From contig NZ_KB908056.1 of the NCBI RefSeq assembly GCF_000382325.1, positions 521,722 to 585,721 on the forward strand: a stretch of 64,000 nucleotides of DNA, given 5' to 3'. A model generated the notes under the pieces. It ran no database searches and was not told the DNA's origin. It saw only the letters and a program-made list of their open reading frames with translations. The DNA comes from Woodsholea maritima DSM 17123. Its GTDB lineage: Bacteria > Pseudomonadota > Alphaproteobacteria > Caulobacterales > Maricaulaceae. How positions within the stretch are numbered: the stretch's first letter is position 1; each line of letters begins with the position of its first letter. Below, piece after piece: positions 17,934 to 26,524 of this stretch. The translations under genes were made by a program, and so were the position numbers.

Positions 17934-18050
17934 GTGGGACCCCCCAACAGGAACGGTGTCAACAAACGAAAGACAACACGCCCCCTCGCAGGACGTGCCA
18001 TTACGAAGGCCGAAACAACAGGTTTTTTGTAACGGGAGGATCGCAGTTTA

Positions 18051-18068
18051 GTGACGGTATTGTGACAG
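18051..18068 (-). promoter_or_regulatory. Pho box upstream of the ElpS-like gene
   Basis: Read on the minus strand the sequence is CTGTCACAATACCGTCAC: two 7-base half-sites (CTGTCAC and CCGTCAC) separated by four bases, matching the PhoB consensus CTGTCAT-N4-CTGTCAT/C. A third, weaker repeat (CTGCGAT) follows in the same 11-base phase. It lies about 118 bases before the lipoprotein start and points toward it. This supports PhoB activation under phosphate starvation. Confidence 0.75.
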
Positions 18069-18484
18069 TCGTCATTGCGCGCATTTTGCCTGACGAAAGC
18101 CCAGGATCTTACTGGGTAGTCACCCCAACAAACACGGATCAAAGCTATGATATATTTAACAAATTATTCTATGTTGCCTGAAAGCCTCGCCGAGACGCTG
18201 ACGAGTGTGAATTTTCCATGACATTGTTAATACGGTGCGCAAAACCACAGAAATCAAAGCAGTTTTTTCACAAAACCACGCCATTCCCACACTTTAAAAG
18301 GAAATTAAACCGGATCCAGATTTTAGGGAATCAAAGCCTCAACTTTACGGCTACCCATAAGGACCCGAAATCTCACTTTAAGGCCCTAAAAGCCCACATC
18401 AATCACACCATTTACTGGATGTGAACCAATCTTCACTCGCGTTTAAAGGGGGTAAAGCTGACCTCGCGAGCCCTTACAACGCCC
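18069..18484. other. Intergenic gap without a gene
   Basis: This AT-richer stretch lies between the Pho-box promoter and the 3' end of the ArsR-type gene. A 68-codon frame at 18218-18424 has no convincing ribosome site or family features. I see no RNA gene, repeat or clear terminator here. Confidence 0.5.
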
Positions 18485-18820
18485 CTAATCGTGTGCGCCA
18501 TTGCCCTGTACCGTTGGCCCAAAAATGTCGCACAGTGCCGCGATGAAGTCGCATAATCGCGGATCTTGAATGGAATAAAAAACCTGCTTGGATTGTCGAC
18601 GCGCCTTCAACAATCCCGCCTTACGCATGCGCACCAAATCGCGCGACAAGTTCGGTTGCATCATTGCGATTGCAGTTTCCAGCTGCGATACGCTTCGCTC
18701 CCCATCCAGCAGCTCGCACGCAATCATCAAGCGATTGGGATTAGATAACTCTTTCAAAAAATGAGCCGTTTTTACAGCCTGAACGCTTAAAAGGTCTTTA
18801 GAAGAGGCGGCGTAGGTCAT
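18485..18820 (-). CDS. bigR: ArsR-family persulfide-sensing regulator (BigR/SqrR type)
   Basis: This is a 111-residue winged-helix repressor (start at 18820; starts at 18853 ATG or 18856 TTG would add 11-12 residues). The core LSNPNRLMIACELLDGERSV is typical of BigR/SqrR, in which this Cys and a second Cys in the last helix form a disulfide or polysulfide bridge on reaction with sulfide/persulfide; the last helix here holds two cysteines (PRLCDFIAALCDIF). The recognition helix is in MMQPNLSRDLVRMRKAGL. It is divergent from two YeeE/YedE-type genes, the usual target of BigR. It probably represses both directions through the inverted repeats at 18857-18908. Confidence 0.8.
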   Translation of the reverse strand: MTYAASSKDLLSVQAVKTAHFLKELSNPNRLMIACELLDGERSVSQLETAIAMMQPNLSRDLVRMRKAGLLKARRQSKQVFYSIQDPRLCDFIAALCDIFGPTVQGNGAHD

Positions 18821-18856
18821 GGCGCATCCAGCAAGTTGAGGGTTAAGCAGCATCAA

Positions 18857-18908
18857 TCATATATCAATATTGACATTTATGGCAATACATGCCAAGTTTG
18901 ATATATGA
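18857..18908. promoter_or_regulatory. Divergent operator/promoter between bigR-like gene and YeeE/YedE genes
   Basis: TCATATATCAA (18857-18867) and TTGATATATGA (18898-18908) are exact inverted repeats. Between them lie the 10-base palindrome TCAATATTGA (18864-18873) and TGGCA-N5-TGCCA (18880-18894). The AT-rich outer repeats resemble known BigR operators and are the best candidates for repressor sites. The assignment to BigR is inference. Confidence 0.6.
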
Positions 18909-18941
18909 CAGCCCCATCTGAGGATCAAGGATATAGACGCA

Positions 18942-19358
18942 ATGACACCGTTTACACCGCTCTCGTCCCTCTTTGGGGGAGCTTTAATAGGCATTTCCGC
19001 ACTTACCTTGATGGCCTTTAATGGACAAATCGCTGGGATCTCTGGCATCTTAGGAAGCGCCATTGATCAGCACAAAGATCGGGCCTGGCGTTGGGCTTTC
19101 TTGGCCGGGATTATTGTTTCGCCTGCGCTGGTGGTGACTTTTGCCCCAGACTTACGCCCCGCCTGGCCAGATGTGAGCTTTCTTTTGATGGCCATAAGTG
19201 CGCTGCTCATTGGGGCGGGTACAGCGCTCGGCTTGGGCTGTACGTCGGGTCATGGCGTGTGTGGGTTATCACGCCTCTCACTTCGCTCTCTCGTTGCGAC
19301 TTTGGTCTTCATGATGAGCGCCGGACTGACCGTCTTTATCACTCGCCACATCCTTTAG
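18942..19358 (+). CDS. YeeE/YedE-family sulfur transporter, first half
   Basis: This 138-residue membrane protein has about four hydrophobic segments and the YeeE/YedE signature GLGCTSGHGVCG (about residues 98-109), whose cysteines handle thiosulfate or persulfide sulfur in characterised members such as TsuA. It is half the length of a full YeeE protein and pairs with the next gene, as in PmpA/PmpB. GAGGATCAAGGA lies upstream of the ATG. Control by the divergent ArsR regulator is likely. Confidence 0.85.
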   Translation: MTPFTPLSSLFGGALIGISALTLMAFNGQIAGISGILGSAIDQHKDRAWRWAFLAGIIVSPALVVTFAPDLRPAWPDVSFLLMAISALLIGAGTALGLGCTSGHGVCGLSRLSLRSLVATLVFMMSAGLTVFITRHIL

Positions 19359-19366
19359 GAGAGATC

Positions 19367-19789
19367 ATGCGCGCTATTCTATCCGCTGGGCTAGCAGGTT
19401 TAATCTTCGGGGCCGGCCTTACCCTTTCTCAAATGGTGAACCCGCAAAAAGTGATCAATTTTTTGGACATTACAGGCCATTGGGATCCAAGTTTAGCTTT
19501 CGTCATGGCCGGTGCGATCGCTATCACCTTGCCGGGTTTTTGGTTGATCCGAAAACGTCAAAACCGCCCCCTATGCGCGCCCAACCATGCCTGGCCCACC
19601 AAGACGACTTTGGACAAACGCCTGATTGGTGGTGCCGTTTTGTTCGGTATCGGATGGGGGTTGATGGGATTATGCCCTGGACCCGCACTGGCCCAACTCA
19701 GCCTTAATCCCCTACCCGGGTTATACTTTGTTTTGATTATGATCGCCGGACTTGTTGCGACCCGGTTTATCTTACGCCGCATCGGCTAA
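19367..19789 (+). CDS. YeeE/YedE-family sulfur transporter, second half (DUF6691 type)
   Basis: This 140-residue membrane protein begins MRAILSAGLAGLIFGAGLTLSQMVNPQKVINFLD, a pattern typical of the second half of split YeeE/YedE systems (shown here as the family's start), and ends with GIGWGLMGLCPGPAL, which carries the conserved Cys. The ATG at 19367 was chosen because AGGAGAG lies just upstream; the same frame is open further upstream but would overlap the preceding gene. It probably forms one transporter with the preceding protein. Confidence 0.85.
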   Translation: MRAILSAGLAGLIFGAGLTLSQMVNPQKVINFLDITGHWDPSLAFVMAGAIAITLPGFWLIRKRQNRPLCAPNHAWPTKTTLDKRLIGGAVLFGIGWGLMGLCPGPALAQLSLNPLPGLYFVLIMIAGLVATRFILRRIG

Positions 19790-19795
19790 TCCCTA

Positions 19796-19830
19796 TCGAC
19801 TGTCGCCAGGGATGACCAAGCGACAGTCGA
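19796..19830 (+). terminator. Stem-loop after the YeeE/YedE genes
   Basis: TCGACTGTCGC and GCGACAGTCGA form a perfect 11-bp stem around a 13-base loop, seven bases after the stop. There is no T-run, so it may be a weak terminator or a 3'-end stabiliser. Confidence 0.5.
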
Positions 19831-19976
19831 GGGCCGACGGTAGACGGACCGCCACGGGATGTGAGGGTGTTCCCGCGAAAAACAGTATACACTCACACAC
19901 TTGTTATTCTAGGTTGTAAATTACATAGAGTCGCGCAAAAGGGGAAATTCTTAAACCTGTGATATCAAAACAGCAC

Positions 19977-21272
19977 CTAAGGCGCTGTTGCGGCGGGCAA
20001 GGCGCTGATCCCACGTTCTAACACCATTTGAATGGCATGATCCAAGCGATCCTCATCCGCCTCAGAAATCCCGCGTGACGTACGCGGACGATGGATAAGC
20101 TGGGATAAAAGCTCACTTTGACGACGCTGCTCGCTTATAATCGCGTCCAAGGTCTGGCGCACATTATTTTGAGCCCCGACATCCTCGATCTTGGCGAGAA
20201 CCGCTTCATGCCAGATGGCATGCTCCTCGCGTTGCGCGACGCCATCAAGTTGACGTTTCAGGCTGCCCAACACGGCATCCATATTGGCCTGAAACACTTG
20301 CAGCCCCTCTAAGGCCACGGGTTGGCGCAAGTCCTCGGCAATGGCGCGCATGTCTTGGCGAAAGGCATCAAGATCCTGAGCAAGGGTTAGATTGGGCTCT
20401 GAGGCAGGCTCTTGAACGGATTGCGACATCTCGCCATGCGCCGCGTCAATGCTCTTATCAACGCCCTCATCCGCGAGGGAATAATCCTCTTCAGTGTCCG
20501 AAGCGGTTTCATGAGCCGCAATGCCCGCTAAGGGCTCGTGCGAAACGATCGTTGGAACGATCGCCTCACCCGGCAGGGCTTCTTCCCATTCGTTATCATC
20601 AACAATGGCGATGTCATAGAGCTCACAATCGAGCTTCAGACCCTCATCAGGATCGCTCGCGCTTTCGGGCGCATCATGGGGTAAGGCTGAAAAGAAATCG
20701 GCATCTTGAGCGTGCACCTCGTCATCATCATCATGATGAGAAAAAGCATCAATATTGATTTCGTGATCATCCCCGATCAGTTCGGCACACAAGGACGTTA
20801 CGTTGGGCTGCCAGCTTTCATCGCCGGGTTCACCCGCCTCAACATAGCTGGTCACAATATCCAATCGGTCGGTGGGAAGCGCAATCAGACCGCGTTCAAT
20901 ATCATATTGCTCGCTGTCGAAATCCGGCACTGAGAAGCCCTGAAGCGTTTCAACATCCAACTCCCAGGCTTCACGAAAATCACACAGCGCAGCATCAATG
21001 CGCGTGCGTAGATCCCCCACGCACCCGCCCTCACCCAGCTCAATAAGATAGCAAAGCTCGCTCTGAACTTGATAGCGTGTGATCAAATCAGGACTGCGCT
21101 GCAGGAAAACTTTAAGGAAGAGCGCGATATGAGCTTCCAGAGGGCCTTTCGCAAACCGCTCAGCGACCAGAATGCGCATGCGATGACTAAACTGCGCAGG
21201 CACTACAGTGGCTTGGCTCATCTGATCGGGCATGGTCACTTGCACCAGGGTCACAGCCCTCTCACTCCTCAC
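19977..21272 (-). CDS. Unknown acidic protein with coiled-coil tail
   Basis: I do not recognise this protein of about 431 residues. The first 140 residues look globular and helical (LEAHIALFLKVFLQRSPDLIT). Residues about 150-290 are very acidic and low in complexity, including a DDDDE run near HHDDDDEVHAQ. The last 130 residues are helical and may form a coiled coil (DAFRQDMRAIAEDLRQPV onward). There is no signal peptide or membrane helix, so it is probably cytoplasmic. The start is uncertain: GTG at 21272, GTG at 21254 or ATG at 21233. It follows the BcsB-like gene by 124 bases on the same strand, so it may belong with the polysaccharide genes. Confidence 0.6.
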   Translation of the reverse strand: MRSERAVTLVQVTMPDQMSQATVVPAQFSHRMRILVAERFAKGPLEAHIALFLKVFLQRSPDLITRYQVQSELCYLIELGEGGCVGDLRTRIDAALCDFREAWELDVETLQGFSVPDFDSEQYDIERGLIALPTDRLDIVTSYVEAGEPGDESWQPNVTSLCAELIGDDHEINIDAFSHHDDDDEVHAQDADFFSALPHDAPESASDPDEGLKLDCELYDIAIVDDNEWEEALPGEAIVPTIVSHEPLAGIAAHETASDTEEDYSLADEGVDKSIDAAHGEMSQSVQEPASEPNLTLAQDLDAFRQDMRAIAEDLRQPVALEGLQVFQANMDAVLGSLKRQLDGVAQREEHAIWHEAVLAKIEDVGAQNNVRQTLDAIISEQRRQSELLSQLIHRPRTSRGISEADEDRLDHAIQMVLERGISALPAATAP

Positions 21273-21275
21273 AGC

Positions 21276-21294
21276 GGCAAGATTAAATCTTGCC
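21276..21294. promoter_or_regulatory. Palindrome upstream of the unknown acidic protein
   Basis: GGCAAGATT-A-AATCTTGCC is a perfect 9-bp inverted repeat three bases before the first possible start codon. It may be an operator or a hairpin over the translation start. Confidence 0.35.
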
Positions 21295-21396
21295 AGTCGA
21301 TCCCCATTCCTGAGGTGAAACGGTTACGCAGCTGTTAATCAGTGACGAAAAAGATGAAAGTTGAGCCTTTTAGGCGTATTTGATCGGACCTTTGCC

Positions 21397-23319
21397 TTAA
21401 TATCCTTGCGGGATCACCATCTCACCCGGGCTTGGAATGATCACCACACGCTCTTGACCCAAAGGCGCATTGCCCAGCACTGGCGCATCATCAATCGCGT
21501 GCACGATCAAGCCGGCTGTCGGGGCCGGTAAATTCGCATCGGCCGCGACATCACTCTGCGGCGTGCGGGTTTTAACCGCTTGAAACACCGAAAGATCCGA
21601 CAGCGCACGCACATCGGTCACCCCGCCCTGGCCATCGCTTTCAATCACCACACGGTCTGCATAAATCCGTAAGGGCGCACTGACATTAGACGGCGTGGTA
21701 TCAATGCTGATGAAGGGACGATCGGCGGGACCGGCAATCCCGTTTTCACTCTCTTCAAAGATAAAGTTGATCTGACTGGTCGCGGGAACGAAGGCGGCGA
21801 TGGCATTGGCCGCCAGACGCGCTGCGGGCAGGTCTTCACCGGGCTCCATATAGGCGGGCATGCGAACATCTACCAAGTTGGCAAAGGCGCGCGGCAAGGA
21901 TGTAAAGCCCGCCCCGAATTGATCATTGTCCCAGAACAGGCTGGAGCTTTCTAACAATTGCACCGGATAGCGCTGGCGATTGATCTCACACCCGCCGCGC
22001 TCATGATCGCGCTGCAGGGAGATGCTAACCGTATTGTGCAGTTTTTGCAGAGTACTGGGCAATTCCAAGCGTAGCGTATTGACCCGCCCGCTTTCCAAGC
22101 GCTGACTATCAATCAGTGCACCATTCAGCGCCACATGGGCCACATTAGTCACATCATCGGCATCGGCGGGCAGGCGCAAATCCAGTTGCAAATGCGTCGG
22201 CAAACGCCCGCCCGGCAACTGCGCCAAGTCATAATCAAAACGCCACTCGCGCCCATCACTGACCCGCTGCACATCGGTATCGACATTCAACGCGGTCAGG
22301 CTCAACCGATCCCCGATCTGCCCCACACCCGTATACAGCACCGGATCGACACTGTCCGCGCGCGCAATCGGCAATAATTCACTGGTCAAAAAGCGGACGG
22401 TCTCAATGCGCTCCGGATCACTCAGGGCCACCACAACCTTACCCTTGCGCTGCCACAAGGTCGTACCGGCCTGCGCGCCCGATTGTAGGCGCTCAAAGCC
22501 GTATTGGCGCAAACGCTCCGGCGAGGCGATCAAGAACAAACCATCGCGGTTTGGGCTTTCGACCGCCTGATCAAGGTCAATCATATCCACCTGATAGCCC
22601 GCGCGGGTCAATCGCGCGCCCAAACGGATCGCCAGCCCCAGATAGCCCTCAGAGGGTTCACGTGACGCGGTGGCGATTTTCACCCGGTGCGGGGTCAAAG
22701 CCATGACATCGCGCAAGGAGTCAATCGGGCCATCCAACTCCAACTCGACCCCGCTTTGGCCATCAAAGGCAATCAATGCGCCAACCGAGCGTTGATCATG
22801 GCAAAGCCCCTCTGGCAAATCGCCCATCAATTGGAAAGCGACTTGAGCCTCGGATGCGCCAGCAAATTCTTCGGTGAGATCAAAGACCCAACGAAATTCA
22901 CGCCGGCCCGGCGCCAAAACCCGCTCAATGACCCGGCGCCCATTAACCGTCACGCGCAGCGCCGTCACGGCCTGGGCGCTGACATCCTGCTCCCCGCTCA
23001 AGATCAAACGCAAAGCCTTGGTTTCGCGGTCGCGCACTAAGGGTAAGCGCGCAGAGGCATAGGCCGGAAAGCCCGAAATCACCACACCATCTTCATGGCC
23101 CATATCGGCCAGATTGACATGGTAGACGGGCGATTGCGCCAAAGGCGATTGCCCTTGGATGACATTATTGAACATGCGGGTCATGAAGACGCCGAAATCA
23201 CCCCGTCCGGCATTGAGCTGGCCCGAGACGAACAGCGTAATGACACACGCGAGCGCAATCACGCCTAATGACGCAGAAAACCAGGGAAATTTACGTTTGT
23301 ATTCACGATTGGTCTTCAT
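21397..23319 (-). CDS. BcsB-like periplasmic polysaccharide synthase subunit
   Basis: This 640-residue protein resembles BcsB, the periplasmic partner of cellulose synthase: long beta-rich carbohydrate-binding regions, PEGLCHDQRSVGALIAFDG near residue 165 and repeated jelly-roll-like strands. It has an N-terminal membrane anchor (about residues 15-38) and no C-terminal transmembrane helix, whereas classical BcsB is anchored at its C-terminus next to BcsA. The ATG at 23319 was chosen for the GGGGG site about nine bases upstream; a GTG at 23337 is possible. It lies 44 bases after the barrel gene and is divergent from a membrane glycosyltransferase, which supports an exopolysaccharide role. The polymer is unknown. 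Confidence 0.65.
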   Translation of the reverse strand: MKTNREYKRKFPWFSASLGVIALACVITLFVSGQLNAGRGDFGVFMTRMFNNVIQGQSPLAQSPVYHVNLADMGHEDGVVISGFPAYASARLPLVRDRETKALRLILSGEQDVSAQAVTALRVTVNGRRVIERVLAPGRREFRWVFDLTEEFAGASEAQVAFQLMGDLPEGLCHDQRSVGALIAFDGQSGVELELDGPIDSLRDVMALTPHRVKIATASREPSEGYLGLAIRLGARLTRAGYQVDMIDLDQAVESPNRDGLFLIASPERLRQYGFERLQSGAQAGTTLWQRKGKVVVALSDPERIETVRFLTSELLPIARADSVDPVLYTGVGQIGDRLSLTALNVDTDVQRVSDGREWRFDYDLAQLPGGRLPTHLQLDLRLPADADDVTNVAHVALNGALIDSQRLESGRVNTLRLELPSTLQKLHNTVSISLQRDHERGGCEINRQRYPVQLLESSSLFWDNDQFGAGFTSLPRAFANLVDVRMPAYMEPGEDLPAARLAANAIAAFVPATSQINFIFEESENGIAGPADRPFISIDTTPSNVSAPLRIYADRVVIESDGQGGVTDVRALSDLSVFQAVKTRTPQSDVAADANLPAPTAGLIVHAIDDAPVLGNAPLGQERVVIIPSPGEMVIPQGY

Positions 23320-23363
23320 GATTGGCCCCCGCCTCACATCGCATAACTTCGTCGAAAAGTGTA

Positions 23364-24302
23364 TTACAGCGCGACTTTGAATCCAAAGCGCACGACCGCG
23401 CCGTCATAATCACGCACTGGTATATTTGAGGCGTTCTGAACATAGCCCGCCCGACCATAAAGGCTGAGCCGTTCACTCAGCTTATGATCAATTTCAACAT
23501 CGCCCTGCCAGCGCTGATCGGCGCGTTTGACCGCCAACGCATTAGAATAGACGTCATCATAATCGCGATCGCGATAGTCTAAACGCGCGATCAACTGCGT
23601 CTTCTCACCCAGGGCGCGCTGATATTCCGCCGCCATGCGCCATTCGGTGAAGCTGTGGCGATTGTCGTCGGCATCACCGACCTCATAGAAGGCTGACAAG
23701 CGCAGCTGGTCTTGTGACAACCCCTCAAAGCGCCAAATCTGCTCAGCGCCCAAACGCCAGCGCGTTTGATCCAGGCCCACTAAGCGTCCCTCATTAAAAT
23801 TATACTGGTTCACACGCGCGCGCAAAATCGTCTCGCGGTTTTCAACCCCACGATAGCGCAGCTGCAGCTCCGCTTCCGGACGCGCCCAATGCATGGCCCC
23901 ATCGCGCATCATATAGCCATAGCTGGCCAGAGCACGAACCTGCCAGTCACGATCCTGGCTGGTATGCCAATACTGAACCCGCGGGGTCAGCAGAACTGAG
24001 TTCAAATCATCGCGGTCTTCAAACACCCGCACCCGGCCCTGAGTTTCAAAGCGCCAGACTTTACCCTCGCCCGTCGGCTGGACCCAACGCAACCAGGTGT
24101 TGCTGTCCAGTCCGGTTTCCAGATCAAAGGCGCGCGCGCCGCCCTCTTCCAGCTCATCGCCCAAAAAGGGATCCATGCGCGCAATGGCATTATCTGAACG
24201 CAGCTCGAAACGTGCGTCCTGGGCCTCAGCCCCCGACAGGACAAGACCACCGGCCAGCGCGGTCATCAGGCATAATGCGGGTGTTAATGTGGATTGGCTC
24301 AT
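23364..24302 (-). CDS. Outer-membrane beta-barrel protein of the polysaccharide locus
   Basis: This 312-residue protein has a signal peptide (ending SGAEAQ) and about 14 alternating amphipathic strands rich in Arg, Tyr, Trp and Asp, typical of an outer-membrane barrel (for example WRFETQGRVRVFEDRDD). The C-terminus ends GFKVAL. It could be the outer-membrane exit pore for a polymer made by the divergent glycosyltransferase, a role played by the barrel of BcsC in cellulose systems; it lacks TPR repeats. It is the first gene of a minus-strand operon with the BcsB-like gene. Confidence 0.6.
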   Translation of the reverse strand: MSQSTLTPALCLMTALAGGLVLSGAEAQDARFELRSDNAIARMDPFLGDELEEGGARAFDLETGLDSNTWLRWVQPTGEGKVWRFETQGRVRVFEDRDDLNSVLLTPRVQYWHTSQDRDWQVRALASYGYMMRDGAMHWARPEAELQLRYRGVENRETILRARVNQYNFNEGRLVGLDQTRWRLGAEQIWRFEGLSQDQLRLSAFYEVGDADDNRHSFTEWRMAAEYQRALGEKTQLIARLDYRDRDYDDVYSNALAVKRADQRWQGDVEIDHKLSERLSLYGRAGYVQNASNIPVRDYDGAVVRFGFKVAL

Positions 24303-24489
24303 ACCATCCCCCCTAGTCTAGTAACCGGAAGCCCCCGACCGGTCTTACGAGTGTCATACTTTGACCATTGCCTTCGTAACATGAACGGGCCATGATCGCG
24401 CTGGTAAGATTTAGTTAACCCTATACCGTGTTCAACGGGCTTCGTCGCGGGAAAATTTAAGTCCGGACTAGTTTTGTAAGGGCGGGGAC

Positions 24490-26433
24490 ATGCTGGATAA
24501 GGTGATTGATCGCCCACATCCTAAGGATGCAGGGGCAAAGCCCGCTGAAAAAACGCGAGGCATCCCTCGCCCGAAATTTCGCCAAACCCATGAACGCGCT
24601 CAGGATTTTTTCCGTTCGGTGGATTCTGCGCCCCAGGCGGTCGCCGTTAAACGTGCCCGGATTATTTCTGATGGCTTTTTGGTGAGTTTTGCCGCCCTTA
24701 GCGTTCTGGCCCTTACGGCGCTGGTCTTGCTTGCGCCGCATCACCCGTTTGGAGCCAGCGGCGATGTGGTGATTTTCACCGCCGATCGCACAGCCACGGC
24801 CCTGCCGGTGAGAATTTTCTTTGGCGTCTTCTTTTTGAACTACGCACTTTACGCCTTTGGTTCGCTATGGAGTAAATTAAAGCTCCTCACCGTCTTTATG
24901 GTAAAGCTGGGCGCGGTTTGCCTCATCATTGATGGCTGCGCCTATGGGGCCTGGACCCTAGCCAATGTGGTCTGGCCGTTGGAACTTCAACAACTCCTCA
25001 TCGGCTTGGCCGGAATTGCGATCTTCCCCCATACGCTCCTATCTAATGCGCGCCTTCCCGCCGATAGTGGCACGCCCATTACGCGCCGGGCCAAGCTTTA
25101 TGAATATGCACTTGTGGGCATCGCCGCGAGCCTCGCCGGGCTGTGTGCGGTGATCATGGCGACGACATTTGCGGGCGAAAGCGCCTATCTGCGCTCCATC
25201 GCGCTTCTGGGCGGAATGGGGCCTGGGGTGTTTTTGGCTCAGCAAGTCTTCATCATGCAGCTGGGCATTTGGGGCTGGGGGCGTAATCAACTCTCGCGCC
25301 GCAAGGCCTTCGCACCCCCCGTGAGCGTATTGATCCCGGCCCATAATGAAGCTCATCAGATCCGTGAAACCTTAAAAGCCATTGATAGGGCTGCCGCCCA
25401 CTATGAGGGTTCGGTCCATGTCGTGGTGGCGGAAAATTGCTCCAGTGATGACACCGCCGCCCTGGCCGAGCGGGTGTTGAGCCAGTGCACGAATATCGCA
25501 GGCTATTCCATCGAAGCCAGTGACATCCCCGGCAAGGCCAAGGCGCTTAATCGCGGAATTGCCCGCATTACGGATGATTTTGTGGTGCGCATTGATGCCG
25601 ATACCATGATCGCGCCCGATGCGCTGCGCATCGCGATGCGCCATTTCGCCCATGACAATGTCGGCGCGGTCGGGGGCCTGCCTCTGCCGCAAGAAGGTCA
25701 CGGCCTAATGAGTAAGGTGCGCGCCATCGAAGTGCTACTGCGCCATGGCTTCGTTCAGGTGGCCTTCGGGGCCTTTGGCGGAATTTTTGGCCTGCCGGGT
25801 ATGTTCGTGATTTATCGCAAATCCGCCCTCATCGAAGCGGGCGGCATTGTTGAAGGCATGAATGGGGAAGACACCGATATTACCCTGCGCATCAGCAATA
25901 TCGGCTATCGCCTGGTGTCTGATCCCAAGGCGAAATTCTATACCGAAACGCCTGACACCCTGGCCTTTTTACGCGAACAGCGCACGCGCTGGTTCCGCTC
26001 GCTCTATCATGTGACCGCCCATAATCGCCATACGCTGTTTGCCCATGGCTCGATCGTGGGATGTTTGGTTCTGCCGTTCACGCTGCTTAATGGTGCGCGC
26101 CGGGCCATGATGGCCCCCCTCTTGATCTTTGGCGCGCTGGTCTATCTCGCCTTTGGCAGTGTTTATGATCACCCCAGCTTTGCCACCGTCGTGGCGATCA
26201 TTTTGGGCATGCCTTTTGTTATGGCCGTCTTTGTCATTGCCCTGTGGCGACGTTTTGATCTGATGATCTATATCCCGCTCTATATGGGCTTTCGGTTTTT
26301 ACGCTCATATTACACGCTCGGCTCGGTGCTGAGCCTGATTTATCCCCAAGCGCATGAGCGGCTGTTCTACGCCCCCACCCCCATGCGCGAGCAGACCAGC
26401 CGTGAAAACGCAAGCTTAGATTCCCATTCATAA
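24490..26433 (+). CDS. Membrane glycosyltransferase family 2 (BcsA/PgaC-like polysaccharide synthase)
   Basis: This 647-residue inner-membrane protein has several N-terminal membrane helices (about residues 60-265), a cytoplasmic GT2 domain and further helices near the C-terminus (about residues 515-620). Catalytic motifs are complete: D369-A-D371, the ED pair of GEDTD (E460-D461) and Q497-R-T-R500-W501, the QxxRW motif of processive synthases. There is no PilZ domain, so control by c-di-GMP through the classic BcsA route is unlikely. GGGCGGGGAC precedes the ATG. With the divergent BcsB-like and barrel genes it probably makes and exports a beta-linked polysaccharide. The sugar cannot be told from sequence alone. 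Confidence 0.82.
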   Translation: MLDKVIDRPHPKDAGAKPAEKTRGIPRPKFRQTHERAQDFFRSVDSAPQAVAVKRARIISDGFLVSFAALSVLALTALVLLAPHHPFGASGDVVIFTADRTATALPVRIFFGVFFLNYALYAFGSLWSKLKLLTVFMVKLGAVCLIIDGCAYGAWTLANVVWPLELQQLLIGLAGIAIFPHTLLSNARLPADSGTPITRRAKLYEYALVGIAASLAGLCAVIMATTFAGESAYLRSIALLGGMGPGVFLAQQVFIMQLGIWGWGRNQLSRRKAFAPPVSVLIPAHNEAHQIRETLKAIDRAAAHYEGSVHVVVAENCSSDDTAALAERVLSQCTNIAGYSIEASDIPGKAKALNRGIARITDDFVVRIDADTMIAPDALRIAMRHFAHDNVGAVGGLPLPQEGHGLMSKVRAIEVLLRHGFVQVAFGAFGGIFGLPGMFVIYRKSALIEAGGIVEGMNGEDTDITLRISNIGYRLVSDPKAKFYTETPDTLAFLREQRTRWFRSLYHVTAHNRHTLFAHGSIVGCLVLPFTLLNGARRAMMAPLLIFGALVYLAFGSVYDHPSFATVVAIILGMPFVMAVFVIALWRRFDLMIYIPLYMGFRFLRSYYTLGSVLSLIYPQAHERLFYAPTPMREQTSRENASLDSHS

Positions 26434-26453
26434 AATTTGCTGTATAGATAGCA

Positions 26454-26484
26454 ACACGCCCAGGTGTGGGGCACCTGGGCGTGT
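26454..26484. terminator. Bidirectional stem-loop between convergent genes
   Basis: ACACGCCCAGGTG and CACCTGGGCGTGT form a perfect 13-bp stem with loop TGGGG. It lies between the convergent glycosyltransferase and RND pump genes. No strong T-run follows on either strand, but stem strength and position support transcription termination in both directions. Confidence 0.65.
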
Positions 26485-26524
26485 CTGTTCGCTCACCTGT
26501 CAAAGAGGCCAGAGTGGGTGGGGG

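Noticed and set aside
18218-18424. 68-codon frame in the gap after the Pho box
   Set aside because: No ribosome site, odd composition (Lys/Phe/His-rich) and no recognisable features.
24459-24468. Shared GTCCGGAC palindrome at the glycosyltransferase start and near 49019
   Set aside because: Eight bases, two copies, in unlike surroundings; chance is the simplest explanation.
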